Of a DNA stretch of 64,000 nt, positions 42,435 through 50,507 are shown piece after piece; position 1 is the stretch's first letter; every line of letters begins with the position of its first letter. Position numbers and translations under genes: made by a program. The notes under the pieces were generated by a model. That model was not told where the DNA came from. It worked only from the letters and a program-made list of their open reading frames with translations, and did not search any database. The stretch is from Halomonas sp. GFAJ-1 (lineage in GTDB: Bacteria; Pseudomonadota; Gammaproteobacteria; Pseudomonadales; Halomonadaceae). The stretch lies in the NCBI GenBank assembly GCA_002966495.1, contig CP016490.1:1488001-1552000 (forward strand). The letters run 5' to 3'.

Positions 42435-43934
42435 TTAGAAGCGCGGTAGCTCCGGATGCGGTAACTCATTGTTATGCACATGCATAGCGCCAAACTCGGC
42501 GCAGCGCGCCAGGGTAGGAATATTTTTCCCTGGGTTCAGCAGGCGTTTAGGGTCAAATGCGGCTTTTAAGGCGTGGAAAACGCTAATTTCATCGGCTTGG
42601 AACTGGCTGCACATTTGATTGATTTTCTCTCGCCCTACGCCATGCTCGCCGGTAATTGAGCCACCGGCGGCCACGCAAAGCTCAAGAATTTTGCCGCCTA
42701 CATCTTCCGCTAACGCTAGTTGACCCTCTTTGTTGGCATCAAACAGAATCAGTGGGTGCATATTGCCGTCACCCGCGTGGAAGACGTTGGCGACTAGCAG
42801 GCCGCTCTCTTCGGAAAGGGCGGCAATACCTTTAAGTACCCGCGGCAGTTCTCGACGGGGAATCGTGCCATCCATACAGTAGTAGTCGGGTGACATACGC
42901 CCAACAGCGGGAAAGGCGTTCTTGCGGCCCGCCCAGAACTTGGCGCGCTCGGCTTCATCGCGCGCCTGCTGAATGTCCGTGGCGCCTGCTTTCTCCAATA
43001 CCCGGCGAACGGTATTACAGTCGTCGTCCACATCGGCTTCAACGCCATCCAGCTCGCAGAGTAGAATCGCTTCTGCTTCAACGGGATAACCCGCTTTGAT
43101 GAAATCTTCGGCGGCTTTGATAGCCAGTTTGTCCATCATTTCCAGGCCGCCGGGAATGATGCCTGCAGCGATGATATCGCCCACGGCTTGGCCAGCTTTT
43201 TCGATATCATCAAAGCTTGCCATCAATACTTTAGCGGTTTCAGGCTTGGGTAGTAGCTTGACGGTGATTTCGGTGACCACCCCTAGCATACCTTCAGAGC
43301 CATTCATCAGCGCGAGTAGATCAAAGCCTGGGGCGTCCAGGGCCTCTGAACCCAGCGTCATGTGTTCACCTTCAATGGTTAGCACATCGACCCGCATGAC
43401 GTTGTGTACCGTCAGGCCATACTTCAAACAGTGAACGCCGCCCGCGTTTTCGGCGACGTTGCCACCAATGGAGCAGGCAATTTGCGAGGAGGGGTCGGGG
43501 GCGTAATACAGCCCGTAAGGCGCTGCTGCTTCGGAAATAGCCAAGTTGCGCACGCCAGGCTGTACTTGGGCGAGGCGTGCGTCGGGGTCTACCTTAATGA
43601 TTTGATTAAACCGCGACATCACCAGCAGTACGCCATGCTCAAGCGGAAGGGCGCCGCCTGAAAGGCCGGTGCCTGCCCCTCGGGTGACGACAGGTACGCT
43701 TAGTGCGTGGCAGCGTTTCAGCAGACCTTCAACCTGCTCTAGAGTTTCCGGCATTGCTACCAGCATGGGCAGTACGCGGTAAGCGGCTAACCCATCGCAC
43801 TCGAAGGGGCGTAGATCCTCTTCGCGGTGAAGCAACGTTAACGAGGGAACGGTGCTTTGCAGGTCGCTAAGCACTTCAGCTTTGTCACGGTGGACGAATT
43901 CCCCATCGAGGCGTTCGTCAAAAAGGATATTCAT
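42435..43934 (-). CDS. glcD: Glycolate oxidase subunit GlcD (FAD-linked)
   Basis: GlcD is the main flavin subunit oxidising glycolate (or D-lactate) to glyoxylate. The 499-residue protein has VVTRGAGTGLSGGALPLEHGV and YAPDPSSQIACSIGGNVAENAGG in the FAD domain, and the C-terminal FAD-oxidase domain with NVFHAGDGNMHPLILFD and GSITGEHGVGREK, which hold the conserved histidines. It ends NPGKNIPTLARC plus a short tail. It is first in glcDEFG and divergent from glcC. A GlcC-type site at 44050-44060 lies upstream. Confidence 0.96.
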   Translation of the reverse strand: MNILFDERLDGEFVHRDKAEVLSDLQSTVPSLTLLHREEDLRPFECDGLAAYRVLPMLVAMPETLEQVEGLLKRCHALSVPVVTRGAGTGLSGGALPLEHGVLLVMSRFNQIIKVDPDARLAQVQPGVRNLAISEAAAPYGLYYAPDPSSQIACSIGGNVAENAGGVHCLKYGLTVHNVMRVDVLTIEGEHMTLGSEALDAPGFDLLALMNGSEGMLGVVTEITVKLLPKPETAKVLMASFDDIEKAGQAVGDIIAAGIIPGGLEMMDKLAIKAAEDFIKAGYPVEAEAILLCELDGVEADVDDDCNTVRRVLEKAGATDIQQARDEAERAKFWAGRKNAFPAVGRMSPDYYCMDGTIPRRELPRVLKGIAALSEESGLLVANVFHAGDGNMHPLILFDANKEGQLALAEDVGGKILELCVAAGGSITGEHGVGREKINQMCSQFQADEISVFHALKAAFDPKRLLNPGKNIPTLARCAEFGAMHVHNNELPHPELPRF

Positions 43935-44049
43935 AACGACATCCTAGCTTTTTATCATGAGAAGTAATGGCCACAGACTAACCGCGGCATTGTTATACCT
44001 ACCGACCAATTTGAGCTTTTTTTGTGCGCCTGTCTAGGTTGTGGTGCAA

Positions 44050-44060
44050 TGGTCTGACCA
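44050..44060. promoter_or_regulatory. GlcC/FadR-type operator in the glcD-glcC intergenic region
   Basis: TGGTCTGACCA fits the TGGTNNNACCA consensus of the FadR subfamily of GntR regulators (PdhR, LldR, GlcC). It lies between the divergent glcD and glcC. Confidence 0.7.
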
Positions 44061-44184
44061 GTAATTAGTCGATAGCTAATCCCCTGCTAATTGCTTTCAT
44101 CGCCTTGGCGTCTTCGTGAGCCAATAGCTATTGCAATGTGGTCTAACCCTAAGGGGTGTGAAGGGATGGCTAAAGGAGCAATCA

Positions 44185-44961
44185 GTGGTCGTAAGCAGTG
44201 ACGATATTCCTATGGGGCGGCGCACTCCCGAGCATGTGGCCGCTAAGCTTGAGGAGTTAATTCTAGAAGGCGTTTTTCGCCCCGGCCAACTGCTGCCTTC
44301 GGAAAGGCGCTTATGTGAGCGCTTGGGCGTGTCTCGCGCATCGCTGCGCGAAGGGTTAAGAATTCTGCGCAGTAAAGCCATTATTAATACGCGACAGGGG
44401 CACGGTTCAACGGTGGCGTCGCTACTGCCGGTGCACCAGCAAAGCCCTCTGATGCATCTGTTTCGTGACCATCCGCGCACGCTGTTTGACTTGCTGGAGG
44501 TGCGTGCCTTGCTGGAAGGCGAGTCCGCCTATTTGGCCGCCAGGCGCGGTACGTCTATGGACCGCGTACTGATTACTCGTCGCTACCGAGCGTTAGCCGA
44601 GTATGCCGCTCAACCTGACGGCATCGATGTCGAGCAGTTGGCCCGGCTTGACCACGCTTTCCATTTGGCAGTTTCTCAAGCTTCCCATAATCCGGTGCTG
44701 GTCCATACGCTGCAGAGCCTAACTGATTTACTGCTGAGTTCCGTCTTTGCCTCGGTGAAGCACCTTTACCATCGCCCTGGCCCCAGGGAGATGATCAATC
44801 AGCAGCATGCCAACTTGCATGATACGGTGGTTAGCGGCGATGCAGAGCAGGCAAGGAGCATCGCGTTAGAGCATCTGACCAGTATCAGTGAGCTGCTGCG
44901 CGAGGTAGAGGCAGAGCATGACCGTCTCGAACGTTCGGCAATGCGCTTAGAGCAGTGGTAG
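44185..44961 (+). CDS. glcC: FadR-subfamily GntR regulator GlcC
   Basis: This 258-residue regulator has an N-terminal winged helix (RTPEHVAAKLEELILEG, LPSERRLCERLGVSRASLREGLRIL, NTRQGHGSTVAS). An all-helical FCD effector domain follows (DLLEVRALLEGESAYLAARR, DHAFHLAVSQASHNPVLVHTL), whose histidines probably bind a metal and the organic-acid ligand. The divergence from glcDEFG marks it as GlcC, the glycolate-responsive activator. The GTG at 44185 follows AAAGGAG by six bases and is preferred over an upstream ATG at 44131. A lactate-type LldR is the alternative. Confidence 0.88.
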   Translation: MVVSSDDIPMGRRTPEHVAAKLEELILEGVFRPGQLLPSERRLCERLGVSRASLREGLRILRSKAIINTRQGHGSTVASLLPVHQQSPLMHLFRDHPRTLFDLLEVRALLEGESAYLAARRGTSMDRVLITRRYRALAEYAAQPDGIDVEQLARLDHAFHLAVSQASHNPVLVHTLQSLTDLLLSSVFASVKHLYHRPGPREMINQQHANLHDTVVSGDAEQARSIALEHLTSISELLREVEAEHDRLERSAMRLEQW

Positions 44962-45021
44962 CTATGCATTAGGGTTTCATCCGTAATGGCCGTGGGTGCC
45001 AGCTAATAAAAGGAGTGTAAT

Positions 45022-45546
45022 GTGGCAATTTATCAATTTGGCGAGCTAACGCCCGATATTCATGATGATGTGTATATCGCCGATACGGCTGATGTGATTG
45101 GGCAAGTGACTCTCAAGGCGCGCTCAAGCGTTTGGTATCAAGCAGTTCTGCGTGGCGATAGCGATCATTTAGAAGTAGGCGAAGAGAGCAATATCCAGGA
45201 TGGCGCAGTGCTCCATGCTGACCCAGGCTACCCGCTTAAAATCGGCAAGGGCGTCACGGTGGGACATCAGGCGATGCTGCATGGCTGCACGGTAGGTGAT
45301 GGTTGCTTGATAGGCATTCAGGCGGTGGTGCTAAATGGTGCCGTCATTGGTGAAAACAGCTTGGTAGGGGCGGGGGCGTTTATCAAGGAAGGTGCGGTAT
45401 TTCCTCCCAATTCGCTGATTGTTGGCTCGCCGGCCAAAGTAGTGCGAGAACTTTCTGCAGACGCAATAGAAGGGCTGAAGTTGAATGCGCAAAGCTATGT
45501 GATGCGTGGTCAGCAACATGCGACAACCCTAAAGCGTATCGACTAA
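45022..45546 (+). CDS. Gamma carbonic anhydrase-like hexapeptide protein
   Basis: The 174-residue protein is a left-handed beta-helix of hexapeptide repeats. It carries the gamma-carbonic-anhydrase histidines in GDSDHLEVG, GAVLHADPG and VTVGHQAMLHGCTVGDGCLIG. It resembles YrdA and PaaY. Some members hydrate CO2; others act as thioesterases or have no known activity. The start is GTG at 45022 after AAAAGGAG; the overlapping ATG at 45020 is out of frame. It stands alone between glcC and the convergent permease. Confidence 0.88.
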   Translation: MAIYQFGELTPDIHDDVYIADTADVIGQVTLKARSSVWYQAVLRGDSDHLEVGEESNIQDGAVLHADPGYPLKIGKGVTVGHQAMLHGCTVGDGCLIGIQAVVLNGAVIGENSLVGAGAFIKEGAVFPPNSLIVGSPAKVVRELSADAIEGLKLNAQSYVMRGQQHATTLKRID

Positions 45547-45573
45547 CCGTTCTAATCTGCCCTTAAAACGCCG

Positions 45574-45596
45574 CACCCCAGGCTAGGCCTGGGGTG
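45574..45596. terminator. Bidirectional terminator between the carbonic anhydrase gene and the permease gene
   Basis: CACCCCAGGC (45574-45583), the loop TAG and GCCTGGGGTG (45587-45596) form a perfect 10-bp stem between convergent genes. The minus-strand side is followed closely by TTTT. Confidence 0.75.
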
Positions 45597-45645
45597 TGGG
45601 AAGTGCGCTATCGATTTATTAGCCTTGCTTATCAGCTCGGACTAT

Positions 45646-47337
45646 TTACATAAGCGGGTCGGTAACGCCTATGACATAGAACGCGATGATCGCAATGATA
45701 CCGCTGAAGACCAAGTAGTAGATGGTCGGGATAATAGTTTTGCGAATCGTCGCGCCTTCGCGGCCAAGTAAGCCAACGGTGGCTGAGGCGGCTACAACGT
45801 TATGGATTGCAATCATGTTGCCCGCTGCCGCGCCCACTGCCTGGAGTGCCACCATCATCGCGGTAGAGAGGCCTAGCGATTGCGCAATGTTAAACTGGAA
45901 CTCCGCCAACATCAGGTTAGAAACCGTGTTAGAACCAGCAATGAAGGCGCCCATGGCACCTACCGCAGGCGCAAAGAACGGATAGATACCGCCGACGTTG
46001 TCAGCGACCGCCTGAGCCATCATTACCGGCATGGAAACCAGGTCAGCACCATTAACACCAGAGTTGATCAAGATGCGCACCATTGGCACGGTGAAAATCA
46101 GTACAAAGCCAGCACCAAAGATCGTCTTGGTAGACTCTGATATTGCTGCGCTCATTTGGCGCGGATTCATCCTGTGCAAGAAGTACGTCACTATGACCAC
46201 AGCAACGATGATGCCGCCTGGCAGGTACAGAGGCTGCAAGCCGCCGCTGACGCCCGTTTCACCGAAGATATTAGCCCAGTTCAGGTTGACAGAGGTAAGC
46301 GCGTTGCGCAGCGGCTCGACGGTGCGTGAAGCCACCAGGAAAATCGCCAGGAGTACGTAGGGAATCCAGCCTTTCAGCGTAGACATCGGCGCTTTGCCTG
46401 CTACATCATCTAGTTTGATCTGCAGGTTACCGATCCACTCATCGGGCCAAGAGGAAGATTCCGGGAAGTCCCACGTATCTTTGGGCAGCAAGAAGCCTCT
46501 ACGTGCTGCAGGAACCACAATCGCTAAGCCCACCATCGCGCCAATCATTGACGGGAATTCTGGTCCTAAGAAAACGCCAACCAACGTGTAAGGTATAACG
46601 AAAGCGAAACCAGTGAAGATAGCGAAAGGCACAATGGAAAGACCTTCTTTCCACGAGCGATTAGCACCAAAGAAGCGCACCATAATTAGCACGAGAATCA
46701 GTGGCATTAAAATACCCACGATGCCGTGAGTAATCGCAACGCCATTGGTTACCATTTGGAAAAACACATCCCAGCTTGAACCTGTAGCTTCTAGCTGAGC
46801 GGTAATGCCAGCACGGTCAAGCCCGCTGCCTACCCCTACTACAACGGGAGTGCCCACGGCACCAAATGAAACCGGAGTAGACTGGATCATCATGCCGACA
46901 ACCACCGCCGCTAAAGCGGGGAAGCCAAGCGCAACCATCAGCGGTGCTGCTACGGCGGCTGGTGTGCCAAAGCCTGAAGCGCCTTCAATAAAGCAACCAA
47001 ATAGCCAAGCAACAATTAACGCCTGCACGCGGCGGTCAGGGCTAATGCCCGAGAAACCGTTACGAATAGCGGTAATGCCACCGGAGTGTTTTAGCGTATT
47101 CAAAAGCAGAATAGCGCCAAAAATAATCCACAGCAGGCCCGCGGTCTGAATCAAGCCCTGGACGGTCGAAGCGGCCACGCGGCTGAACGACATATCCCAA
47201 GCGGTCAGAGCGATAATCGCAGCGGTGAGGAAGACAATCGGCATCGCTATTTTGGCAGGTATTTTAAAGCCTATGAGCAAAATACCTGCTAGCAACAGCG
47301 GCAGAAATGCCAGGAGTGCAAGTGTAGTTTCATTCAT
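45646..47337 (-). CDS. L-lactate/glycolate permease, LctP family
   Basis: This 563-residue membrane protein has about 13-14 helices and LctP-family regions: TVQGLIQTAGLLWIIFGAILL, LFGCFIEGASGFGTPAAVAAP, ALGFPALAAVVVGMMIQSTPVSFGAVGTP (in parts), FIAGSNTVSNLMLAEFQ and VGAAAGNMIAIHNVVAASATVGL. E. coli GlcA and LldP both belong here and carry glycolate, L-lactate and D-lactate. The nearby glc genes and a TGGTCTTACCA site upstream favour a glycolate role under GlcC, i.e. a GlcA. No lldD lies in the window. Confidence 0.9.
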   Translation of the reverse strand: MNETTLALLAFLPLLLAGILLIGFKIPAKIAMPIVFLTAAIIALTAWDMSFSRVAASTVQGLIQTAGLLWIIFGAILLLNTLKHSGGITAIRNGFSGISPDRRVQALIVAWLFGCFIEGASGFGTPAAVAAPLMVALGFPALAAVVVGMMIQSTPVSFGAVGTPVVVGVGSGLDRAGITAQLEATGSSWDVFFQMVTNGVAITHGIVGILMPLILVLIMVRFFGANRSWKEGLSIVPFAIFTGFAFVIPYTLVGVFLGPEFPSMIGAMVGLAIVVPAARRGFLLPKDTWDFPESSSWPDEWIGNLQIKLDDVAGKAPMSTLKGWIPYVLLAIFLVASRTVEPLRNALTSVNLNWANIFGETGVSGGLQPLYLPGGIIVAVVIVTYFLHRMNPRQMSAAISESTKTIFGAGFVLIFTVPMVRILINSGVNGADLVSMPVMMAQAVADNVGGIYPFFAPAVGAMGAFIAGSNTVSNLMLAEFQFNIAQSLGLSTAMMVALQAVGAAAGNMIAIHNVVAASATVGLLGREGATIRKTIIPTIYYLVFSGIIAIIAFYVIGVTDPLM

Positions 47338-47714
47338 GGGAGGAACGGCCCCTTGTTATTTATTTGGTATGCTCCGCAGTAGCCGACCAGCCTGCCACTG
47401 CAATACTGGTTGGGTCAGTGTGAAAGATACGTTTAGGTTGAGAGAATGACTACATTGGAAAATTGGTCTTACCAGAGTGGAGCGTGTTCTATATGAAGGT
47501 TTGCGCCGCTTTTGTTTTTCTATCCTGTTGTTTTAACTGTTTTTTTAATTATTTTTAGAAAAAATAATTCTGACAAGGTCATTAGACTAATAGACAGTAC
47601 AGTTGCCAGTTAAAAGATCAGTATAGCCTTGCTTGCGTCATGAGTGGCTTACGCTCATTGTTATCAGCTGTAGCACTTTTAATAACTACAACCAACTTTA
47701 CGGAGTTTCTGACA
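47338..47714. promoter_or_regulatory. 377-bp divergent region between permease and GST genes
   Basis: No gene is seen. It holds the GlcC-type site at 47464-47474 and an AT-only palindrome at 47547-47569 (AATTATTTTT-AGA-AAAAATAATT). The leader of the GST gene could be read as a 25-codon extension from 47640, which lacks support. Confidence 0.45.
47464..47474. promoter_or_regulatory. Second GlcC/FadR-type operator, upstream of the permease gene
   Basis: TGGTCTTACCA fits TGGTNNNACCA and differs from the glcD site only in the spacer. It lies 127 bp upstream of the permease ATG, linking the permease to the glc genes. Confidence 0.65.
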
Positions 47715-48407
47715 GTGGCAATTACTCTTTACGATTTATGTGGCCGCGATGAGCGTTTGCGGTTTTCACCTTATTGCTGGCGGGTGCGTATGGCGCTAGC
47801 CCATAAAGGATTATCGTTTGAGACCGTCGCCTGGCGGTTTCTTGAAAAGTACGTGCTCGCTTTTGCCGATTACGACAAGGTGCCCGTCCTCACCGATGGC
47901 GATACGGTGGTTACCGATAGCTTTGAAATTATGCGCTACCTAGACCGCACTTATCCCGATGCTCCCATGTTGGGTGAAGGTGCTAGCTTCCAGCGCGTGC
48001 TGTTTTTTAAACACTTCGTTGAGCGTAGCGTGACCCCGGCACTGTTCCGAATAGTAGCGATGGACTTACTGAACGCTATTCACCCTGATGACCGCGCCTA
48101 TTTTCGCGAGACTCGTGAGGCCCGTTTCGGTGCGCGTTTAGAAGAGGTGCACCAGCCAGAGCAGGGGCGCCAGCAGCTTAAACAGGCGCTTGCCCCAGTG
48201 CGCGAGTTATTAAGAGAGAGCCCGTATTTGGACGGTGAAGCCCCAAGTGGAGCCGACTACTTGTTATTTGGCAGTTTGATGTGGGCCTACACGGTCTCAT
48301 TAGAAGCGTTGGTTGAGACCGGTGACCCGGTGGATGCGTGGTTCACACGTATGCTTAATGTGCACGATGGTATAGCGGGTAACGCCATAACCGTGCGTGA
48401 CTTGTAA
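47715..48407 (+). CDS. Glutathione S-transferase family protein
   Basis: The 230-residue protein has a thioredoxin-like N-terminal half (ITLYDLCGRDERLRFSPYCWRVRMALAHKGL, residues 2-33 in parts). The usual GST strand-turn PVLTDGDTVVTDSFEIMRYLDRTYP includes the Ser/Thr-Asp-Ser glutathione contact. A helical C-terminal domain ends the protein. Substrate unknown. GTG at 47715, with GGAG upstream, is the likely start, because the residues before it read as a poor leader. It is monocistronic as far as can be seen. Confidence 0.8.
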   Translation: MAITLYDLCGRDERLRFSPYCWRVRMALAHKGLSFETVAWRFLEKYVLAFADYDKVPVLTDGDTVVTDSFEIMRYLDRTYPDAPMLGEGASFQRVLFFKHFVERSVTPALFRIVAMDLLNAIHPDDRAYFRETREARFGARLEEVHQPEQGRQQLKQALAPVRELLRESPYLDGEAPSGADYLLFGSLMWAYTVSLEALVETGDPVDAWFTRMLNVHDGIAGNAITVRDL

Positions 48408-48686
48408 TAGTTGACCTAATTGCGGGAGTTGGGTTTTAAGATAGCCCGCTATGCTTCTTATTGAGTTAATTGATAAGTTTTTTTAAAGTACTGTTTTATA
48501 GCGGGTAATAGGTAGTTATTGAGTAGGTTTTTGATTCTCGGTGGCAGGTTTGCGAACGTATGATAAAAATCATGTTGCGCTGCACAAAAAGCACTGCTAG
48601 CTTTGTAGGTAGTAAAGGCAAACGCCTAACCATAAACCGCTTGCAACGGTGCATTGAATCGTTAACACGCTTAAGGAGACTACCTA

Positions 48687-49043
48687 ATGAATAAAACAGT
48701 CGAAAAAACTAACCAGCAGCTTGAGTCCGCATTCTTAACGCCAATGCGCTCTTATACTCTGGCAGCGCTTGATTACTATGAGTTGCTTCTCAATGCCCAG
48801 TTAGATGCGGCGCGTGCATACTCAGACATGACGGTCGCTCAGGCGCGCACCTGGCTAGACGTTAAAGATGCGGAAGGCTTTAAGAAAGCCATGGAAAGCC
48901 AGCAAAAAACCGCTTCTGACCTGATGGAGCGTATGAAAGGCGATTCTGAGAAAGTCACTTCTATCAGCCAAAGCTTTATGGAAGATAGTAAGAAAATGAC
49001 TGAAGAGAGTACTAAAAAAGCGGTTGAAGCTGTTAAGCAGTAA
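48687..49043 (+). CDS. Phasin family protein
   Basis: This 118-residue, mostly helical protein fits the phasin_2 pattern: ESAFLTPMRSYTLAALDYYELLLNAQLDAARAYSDM, then VAQARTWLDVKDAEGFKKAMESQQK, and a polar Lys/Glu/Ser tail. Phasins coat polyhydroxyalkanoate granules, and halomonads commonly store PHB. AAGGAG precedes the ATG. No pha synthase gene is nearby. The 279 bp before it are AT-rich and hold no gene. Confidence 0.87.
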   Translation: MNKTVEKTNQQLESAFLTPMRSYTLAALDYYELLLNAQLDAARAYSDMTVAQARTWLDVKDAEGFKKAMESQQKTASDLMERMKGDSEKVTSISQSFMEDSKKMTEESTKKAVEAVKQ

Positions 49044-49066
49044 ACCGCCGCAGCTTTAAGCTGAAA

Positions 49067-49096
49067 ATACCGCGCCCTTGGCGCGGTATTTTTTTG
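49067..49096 (+). terminator. Terminator after the phasin gene
   Basis: ATACCGCGCC (49067-49076), the loop CTT and GGCGCGGTAT (49080-49089) are followed by seven more T residues. It is a classical intrinsic terminator 23 bp after the stop. Confidence 0.93.
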
Positions 49097-49290
49097 GATA
49101 GAATAAATCTATTTTAAAGTAGCTGTGCGTATGCATAGTTAAAGGTGTTAATAATCAGTGGTGTTTTTAGTACAGTTTTTAGTACATTTCAGCAGACCCT
49201 ACCGATATACGTTTTTTTAACGCTGCTCTTACAACACTGCTTTTACGAAGCGGCGGTTCGCTATTTTGCTTTCTACCCTTTAATGCGTTG

Positions 49291-49830
49291 CTACGTTGTC
49301 TCGGCTCGCGCTCTTAGCCGGAAACGAGCGATACGAATAATTTGTTCAATGGCGGTTTTTCGCTCCTGCGCTAAATTATTGTGTAAGCGTGTCTCAAACG
49401 CTGCCAAGATCGCATGGCGGTCAAGCCCTTTAACAGCGATAACAAACGGGAAGCCGAATTTAGCTTTATACGCGGCGTTGAGCTGTTCAAAGCGAGCAAA
49501 TTCTTCAGGTGTGCACTGATCTAATCCGGCACCTGCCTGTTCCCGGCTGGAGTCTTCGGTCAGCTCCCCTGCCAGTGCAGCTTTGCCGGCTAAATCCGGG
49601 TGCGCTTGAATGACAGCAATTTGCTGCTCAGGGGAAGCTTGCTGCAGCATCAGTCCCATTAGATCTGCAAGTGCGTCGGGGGCATCATGCGTCTCGCTTA
49701 GCCCCTTTGCCCATGCGGCTTCTGCCACCCACGGTGAGTGCTCATAAATATCGCCGTAATGATGGGTAAAGTTTTCTAAGCTGCAGGTGCTCGGCGCAGG
49801 TGAAAGAGTAGGCGAGGGGGATGTAGGCAC
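49291..49830 (-). CDS. uraD: 2-oxo-4-hydroxy-4-carboxy-5-ureidoimidazoline (OHCU) decarboxylase
   Basis: UraD turns OHCU into S-allantoin, the last step of urate breakdown. The 179-residue protein has FTHHYGDIYEHSPWVAEAAW, then the catalytic IQAHPDLAGKAAL with the active-site His, TEDSSREQAGAGLDQCTPEEF, LNAAYKAKFGFPFVIAVKG and the C-terminal RLHNNLAQERKTAIEQIIRIA. All are family signatures. GTG at 49830 after GGAGAG is the likely start; an upstream in-frame ATG at 49911 has no ribosome site. It is divergent from uraH. No uricase is in the window. Confidence 0.93.
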   Translation of the reverse strand: MPTSPSPTLSPAPSTCSLENFTHHYGDIYEHSPWVAEAAWAKGLSETHDAPDALADLMGLMLQQASPEQQIAVIQAHPDLAGKAALAGELTEDSSREQAGAGLDQCTPEEFARFEQLNAAYKAKFGFPFVIAVKGLDRHAILAAFETRLHNNLAQERKTAIEQIIRIARFRLRARAETT

Positions 49831-49954
49831 AAAAACTCTCCGAAGCGTTTTATGATGGAGTGAATGTATACAATAAATAGTAGCAATTGTACTCTTTGAC
49901 CGATAGGTCAATCCTAGTAAATAATTTTAATAACTCATTTCAAAGGAGTGGCTT

Positions 49955-50308
49955 ATGGGACGTTTAACCACCCATGTGCTTGATACCGCTAAGGGGCAGC
50001 CTGGCCAAGGCATTATGATTGAAGTGTTTCGACTTTTTGGCGATAGCCGCGAACATCTAGGCAGTGCGGTTACCAACAGCGATGGCCGCTGTGATACGCC
50101 TATTCTGGAAGGCGATGCATTTACATCGGGTGAGTACGAGCTAGTGTTCCACGCAGGTGACTATTTACGTACCCAGGGGGTCGCTGCTCAAGAACCGCGC
50201 TTTTTGGATGTTATTCCACTGCGTTTCGGTGTTGTGGATGCCAGCCAGCACTACCACGTACCGCTATTGCTCTCGCCTTATGGGTACTCTACCTATCGCG
50301 GTAGTTAA
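49955..50308 (+). CDS. uraH: 5-hydroxyisourate hydrolase (transthyretin-like)
   Basis: The enzyme hydrolyses 5-hydroxyisourate to OHCU, the step before UraD. The 117-residue protein starts GRLTTHVLDTAKGQPGQGI and ends with the diagnostic YSTYRGS. The catalytic His near residue 6, Arg in the middle (PRFLDVIPLRFGV) and the C-terminal tetrapeptide YRGS are all present. AAAGGAG precedes the ATG. It shares a 124-bp divergent promoter region with uraD. Confidence 0.96.
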   Translation: MGRLTTHVLDTAKGQPGQGIMIEVFRLFGDSREHLGSAVTNSDGRCDTPILEGDAFTSGEYELVFHAGDYLRTQGVAAQEPRFLDVIPLRFGVVDASQHYHVPLLLSPYGYSTYRGS

Positions 50309-50507
50309 CATGACCAATATAGTGGATGAAGAGTGCAATACCATCGGGGCCTGGGAAAGAATGAGCACCGCTCTTAAGCGACCAGCATATGGCTGAGTAG
50401 CCCAGCGCTAGGTGTAGCGCTTAGGGAATGTTTCATAACTGTCATGTATAGCGCGTTAAACTGATAAGCTAAGGTCATTAAACGTTAATTTGCATGGTTG
50501 GAACGCT

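Noticed and set aside
47547..47569. AT-only palindrome considered as a terminator
   Set aside because: It lies between divergent genes far from any stop, and an A/T-only stem is weak; kept only as a note in the intergenic entry.
49145..49519. 124-codon plus-strand frame opposite uraD
   Set aside because: Mostly antisense to uraD, with no ribosome site or recognisable product.
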